From positions 106,013 to 170,012 of the forward strand of contig HF994935.1 in assembly GCA_000434295.1 (NCBI GenBank): 64,000 nucleotides of DNA, in the 5' to 3' direction. This DNA comes from Acetobacter sp. CAG:977. Its GTDB lineage: Bacteria > Pseudomonadota > Alphaproteobacteria > CAAGCB01 > CAG-977. Both the position numbers and the translations under genes were made by a program. Under the pieces are notes generated by a model. It was not told where the DNA came from and ran no database searches. It worked only from the letters and a program-made list of their open reading frames with translations. Positions 61,680 through 64,000 of this stretch are shown one piece after another; positions within the stretch are counted from its first letter, which is position 1, and the number at the start of each line of letters is the position of its first letter.

Positions 61680-64000
61680 TTATTTTGAGCTTTGATTTTC
61701 TTTGGTCATTTTCATAGCGGCGATATTTTTTATTCCCTCATTTCTGTTTGAGAGTATTGCCGCATTTTCTTTGCGTGCCGCCGAAACGGTTCTCATGTCG
61801 TCCGCACGTTTGTCCGAAACATTGTAAAAAGACGGATTTTTCATGGTCTTTTTCAACGTATAGCCCATCTGTTCTTCTTTGAGCAAGCCGGCACAGGCGA
61901 CCGAAGCCATATGTTCTTCCGAAACGTGACGTGAAAACATTTGTTGCCCCAATTCTTGCGGTGTTAAATGGTCAAGTTGCGGAATGAACGGTGCATTTTC
62001 TTTAACGGCGCGTTTGATGGCTTCCGTTCCGTCCTTAAAGTGGTCGGGTGACAGAGGATCTTTTTCGCGTTTGATATCCGCTTCTATAGCTTTTGAAATT
62101 GCGGCGACGCGGTTGCCTTCATAATCTTTCATGCCTTGTTTATAAGCCTTTAAGACAGGATTGCTCATGGCTTTAAGTTTGTCAGCCGGAGACATCATTT
62201 CTTCGGTTCTGAACATAAACTCGGCGGCGGCGGCTTCGGCGGCGGCTTCGCACAGGCGTTTTTCCTGCATCAGCTGAGCCGGAGAACGCAAATATTCCGT
62301 TTCCGCTTTGTATTTTACGGGATCGCCTCCGGTATATTCGGCGCCTTTGGCTATTTGGTTTTGAACCTGAGCCTGCTTTACAAACTGAGCCGCCATTTCA
62401 TAGGGGCTTTGGTTTATGCTGACCATAATTCTTTTCGATGTCGCACTGCCTTTGACGGAATGCAGTTCCGAAAAAGCAATCAAAGGCTTTTCTTCCGGAT
62501 TTTTGGACGTCAGTAAAGCTTTTGTCGGGGGATATGCCATCAAAATATCGAACATTTCTTTGGCTTTCTTCTCGATTTTGTCCCGATTGGGCGATGCCTT
62601 GTCGAATTTTATGCGAACGGCGTTTTTGCCCAGTTCGTTCGTGCTGCCGAAGTTTGCATAAATATGACCGCCTTGTTTAAATCGCAGGTCTGTTGCAAAC
62701 GGTGCCCGCGGCTTTGGCATAAGCAAGTTTTTCAGCGCATCTTTTTTCTGTTCCGCCGCCTGTTTAATTCTGTTCATCAGGCTTGACGGAGATGACATCA
62801 AGTCGTTGAAGTCCTGTAATCCGCCCCATATGCGGTTGTCGGCTTTTACCAATAATTTCCCGGGACCTTTGGCTTTGCCGAGGGTCTTCATCGAAAAAGC
62901 ACCCAAAGACGTGCGAACATTGATTTTATCGAACGCTTCTTGCGTCATCCAGCCGGATTTAATCATTTTTTCTTTGGAACTCATCAACATTCTGGCAACA
63001 CCCGAAGTCACGTAATTGACCTTGGGCTTTTTGACTGCTTCGGTTGCTTTATCCAAATAGTCTTCGGAAATCAAATCGCGCGCATGGTGCTTTAATGCCG
63101 CTTTCATGTCCAATTGACCGCTGCTTAGCCAAGTTTTGCTGAAAAACTCTATGTCTGCCGCTGCTTTTTGTTTCTTTTCTTCCGTGCCGTATTGCATATA
63201 CGCGGCGTTTTTCGAAATCAGCTTCTTTATTAAGTATTTTTCATCGGAGACATAACTGTTTTCATAGTAACGTGCCGTTCCCATATCGGAAGAATACCCT
63301 TCAATTGCGGCGACGACGGCTTTATCGGTATTTTTCGATTTGGCCATTTCCTTCGTGTATGCGCGCAACGTCGAATCTGAGAGCAAAGACGAAGCAAAAT
63401 CGCGAGGAGCCCGTTCTTTCATGCGGTATAGGAAAGCGGCTTCCGCAGTTGAAGCGGTCGCTTCGCACAGACGCAGTTCAGTCATGCGTTCAATAAGCCC
63501 CAGATTATAGTTGCTGTAGTCTTTATCCAAATGTTGTTTATGATGATGAAATTCATGAACGAAAACGGATGCCGCCAGATATCCTGAGCCTACGGCTTTA
63601 CCCATAGCGATTCGACCGGGATCTCCGGGGGCGCAATAGGCTCCGGCATTGCCCGTATTTTCGCGCATCAATATCGGGCGTTTGTCTTTGGGTACGGCAT
63701 CAAACGCAGCCAGAGTTACAGGGTCTTCGATACAATGGCTGAGCGTTTTTGCCAGAATTTTAACGTCTTTTTCTTTACCGGATTCGATCTCGGCATAAAA
63801 AACCTGATCGGGTTTGTCACCGTATTGCAAGATATATCCGTTTTCAACATCGGGATTTTTACGATAGGTTACCTCGCGTTTGGGCAACAATTCCTGCGGG
63901 CGGACGGCATCTTCGGCTTCCTGTCCTTTGGCAAAAACGTCGTTCAGTTTCGGTTTCGGATCGGGTTGAGCCTGAGCCTGTTGGACGGCTTCTCCCTGCG
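61680..64000 (-). CDS. Large protein with duplicated metallopeptidase-like domain (partial)
   Basis: At least 773 residues. The frame stays open through the right edge, so the N-terminus is missing and the TTG at 63890 is not the start. A Gln/Pro-rich segment (63.90-64.00 kb) leads into a first domain with HEFHHHKQ (63557-63534), a zinc-peptidase HExxH motif, and a later RLCEATASTAEAAFLYR that could give the third ligand. A second, similar domain (~62.15-62.65 kb) has the RLCEAAAEAAAAEFMFR part but MAAQFVKQ where HExxH should be. The middle is Lys-rich. No family name can be given with confidence. The likely role is a secreted or effector-type peptidase, but no export signal is visible in the part present. 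Confidence 0.8.
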   Translation of the reverse strand, partial: QGEAVQQAQAQPDPKPKLNDVFAKGQEAEDAVRPQELLPKREVTYRKNPDVENGYILQYGDKPDQVFYAEIESGKEKDVKILAKTLSHCIEDPVTLAAFDAVPKDKRPILMRENTGNAGAYCAPGDPGRIAMGKAVGSGYLAASVFVHEFHHHKQHLDKDYSNYNLGLIERMTELRLCEATASTAEAAFLYRMKERAPRDFASSLLSDSTLRAYTKEMAKSKNTDKAVVAAIEGYSSDMGTARYYENSYVSDEKYLIKKLISKNAAYMQYGTEEKKQKAAADIEFFSKTWLSSGQLDMKAALKHHARDLISEDYLDKATEAVKKPKVNYVTSGVARMLMSSKEKMIKSGWMTQEAFDKINVRTSLGAFSMKTLGKAKGPGKLLVKADNRIWGGLQDFNDLMSSPSSLMNRIKQAAEQKKDALKNLLMPKPRAPFATDLRFKQGGHIYANFGSTNELGKNAVRIKFDKASPNRDKIEKKAKEMFDILMAYPPTKALLTSKNPEEKPLIAFSELHSVKGSATSKRIMVSINQSPYEMAAQFVKQAQVQNQIAKGAEYTGGDPVKYKAETEYLRSPAQLMQEKRLCEAAAEAAAAEFMFRTEEMMSPADKLKAMSNPVLKAYKQGMKDYEGNRVAAISKAIEADIKREKDPLSPDHFKDGTEAIKRAVKENAPFIPQLDHLTPQELGQQMFSRHVSEEHMASVACAGLLKEEQMGYTLKKTMKNPSFYNVSDKRADDMRTVSAARKENAAILSNRNEGIKNIAAMKMTKENQSSK

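Overview
The window looks like chromosomal DNA of an alphaproteobacterium, probably an anaerobic, gut- or host-associated one. This rests on gene order and protein style, because no rRNA is present. Alphaproteobacterial signs are the yqeY-dnaG-rpoD block, the zapA / 6S RNA / 5-formyl-THF cyclo-ligase block, ruvCAB-ybgC-tolQRAB-pal-cpoB-tilS-ftsH-folP-glmM, a DUF2155 protein and a cysteine-free ribosomal protein L31. Hints of an anaerobic lifestyle are an N-type (probably Na+-coupled) rotary ATPase, a GGGtGRT protein beside a NifU-like scaffold, and an iron-sulfur flavoprotein-like reductase.

Layout. 1-4.8 kb: the end of a probable isocitrate dehydrogenase, citrate synthase, a degenerate Fic domain fused to a MerR-type DNA-binding domain, and an unusual ClpA/ClpB-like ATPase with a proline-rich tail. 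4.8-11.8 kb: a complete N-ATPase operon atpDCQRBEFAG between two clear terminators. 11.9-14.7 kb: two lipoproteins, a 330-base structured non-coding region, and an AT-rich family 8 glycosyltransferase. 14.8-19.0 kb: GGGtGRT and NifU-like genes, a flavoprotein and ettA. 19.1-25.6 kb: an accessory island with three tandem leucine-rich-repeat paralogues sharing a C-terminal module, a META-domain lipoprotein, a divergent cysteine-peptidase-like protein and an exported transthyretin-like protein. 25.7-30.4 kb: tRNA-Ile(CAU), rpoD with a long acidic insert, dnaG and yqeY. 30.6-33.4 kb: greA, two small MCE/MlaD-like proteins and a DUF2155 protein. 33.5-41.6 kb, minus strand: an unrecognised protein, a membrane class III cyclase, rpmE, a MotA/MotB/OmpA-like trio, an inositol-monophosphatase family protein and efp. 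41.7-46.9 kb: epmA (divergent from its target efp), a ThiE/TenI-like gene, a coiled-coil gene, zapA, 6S RNA, 5-FCL, a YmdB-type phosphoesterase and a YebC protein. 46.9-61.6 kb: Holliday-junction resolution, the Tol-Pal envelope system, tRNA lysidine synthesis, FtsH, folate, amino-sugar and serine biosynthesis. 61.7 kb to the edge: a large minus-strand protein with a duplicated metallopeptidase-like domain, cut by the window end.

How the parts fit: most of the window is core metabolism and envelope maintenance. The most unusual material is (i) the LRR / cysteine-peptidase-like / metallopeptidase-like proteins, which lack visible signal peptides and could be effectors or toxins, (ii) the pseudo-Fic-MerR protein, (iii) the Clp-like ATPase whose first ATPase domain and pore loops are degenerate, and (iv) the RNA structures ahead of the glycosyltransferase, which offer two mutually exclusive folds around its ribosome-binding site. 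tilS and tRNA-Ile(CAU) are both present, as are efp and epmA, so each modification enzyme has its substrate in the same window.
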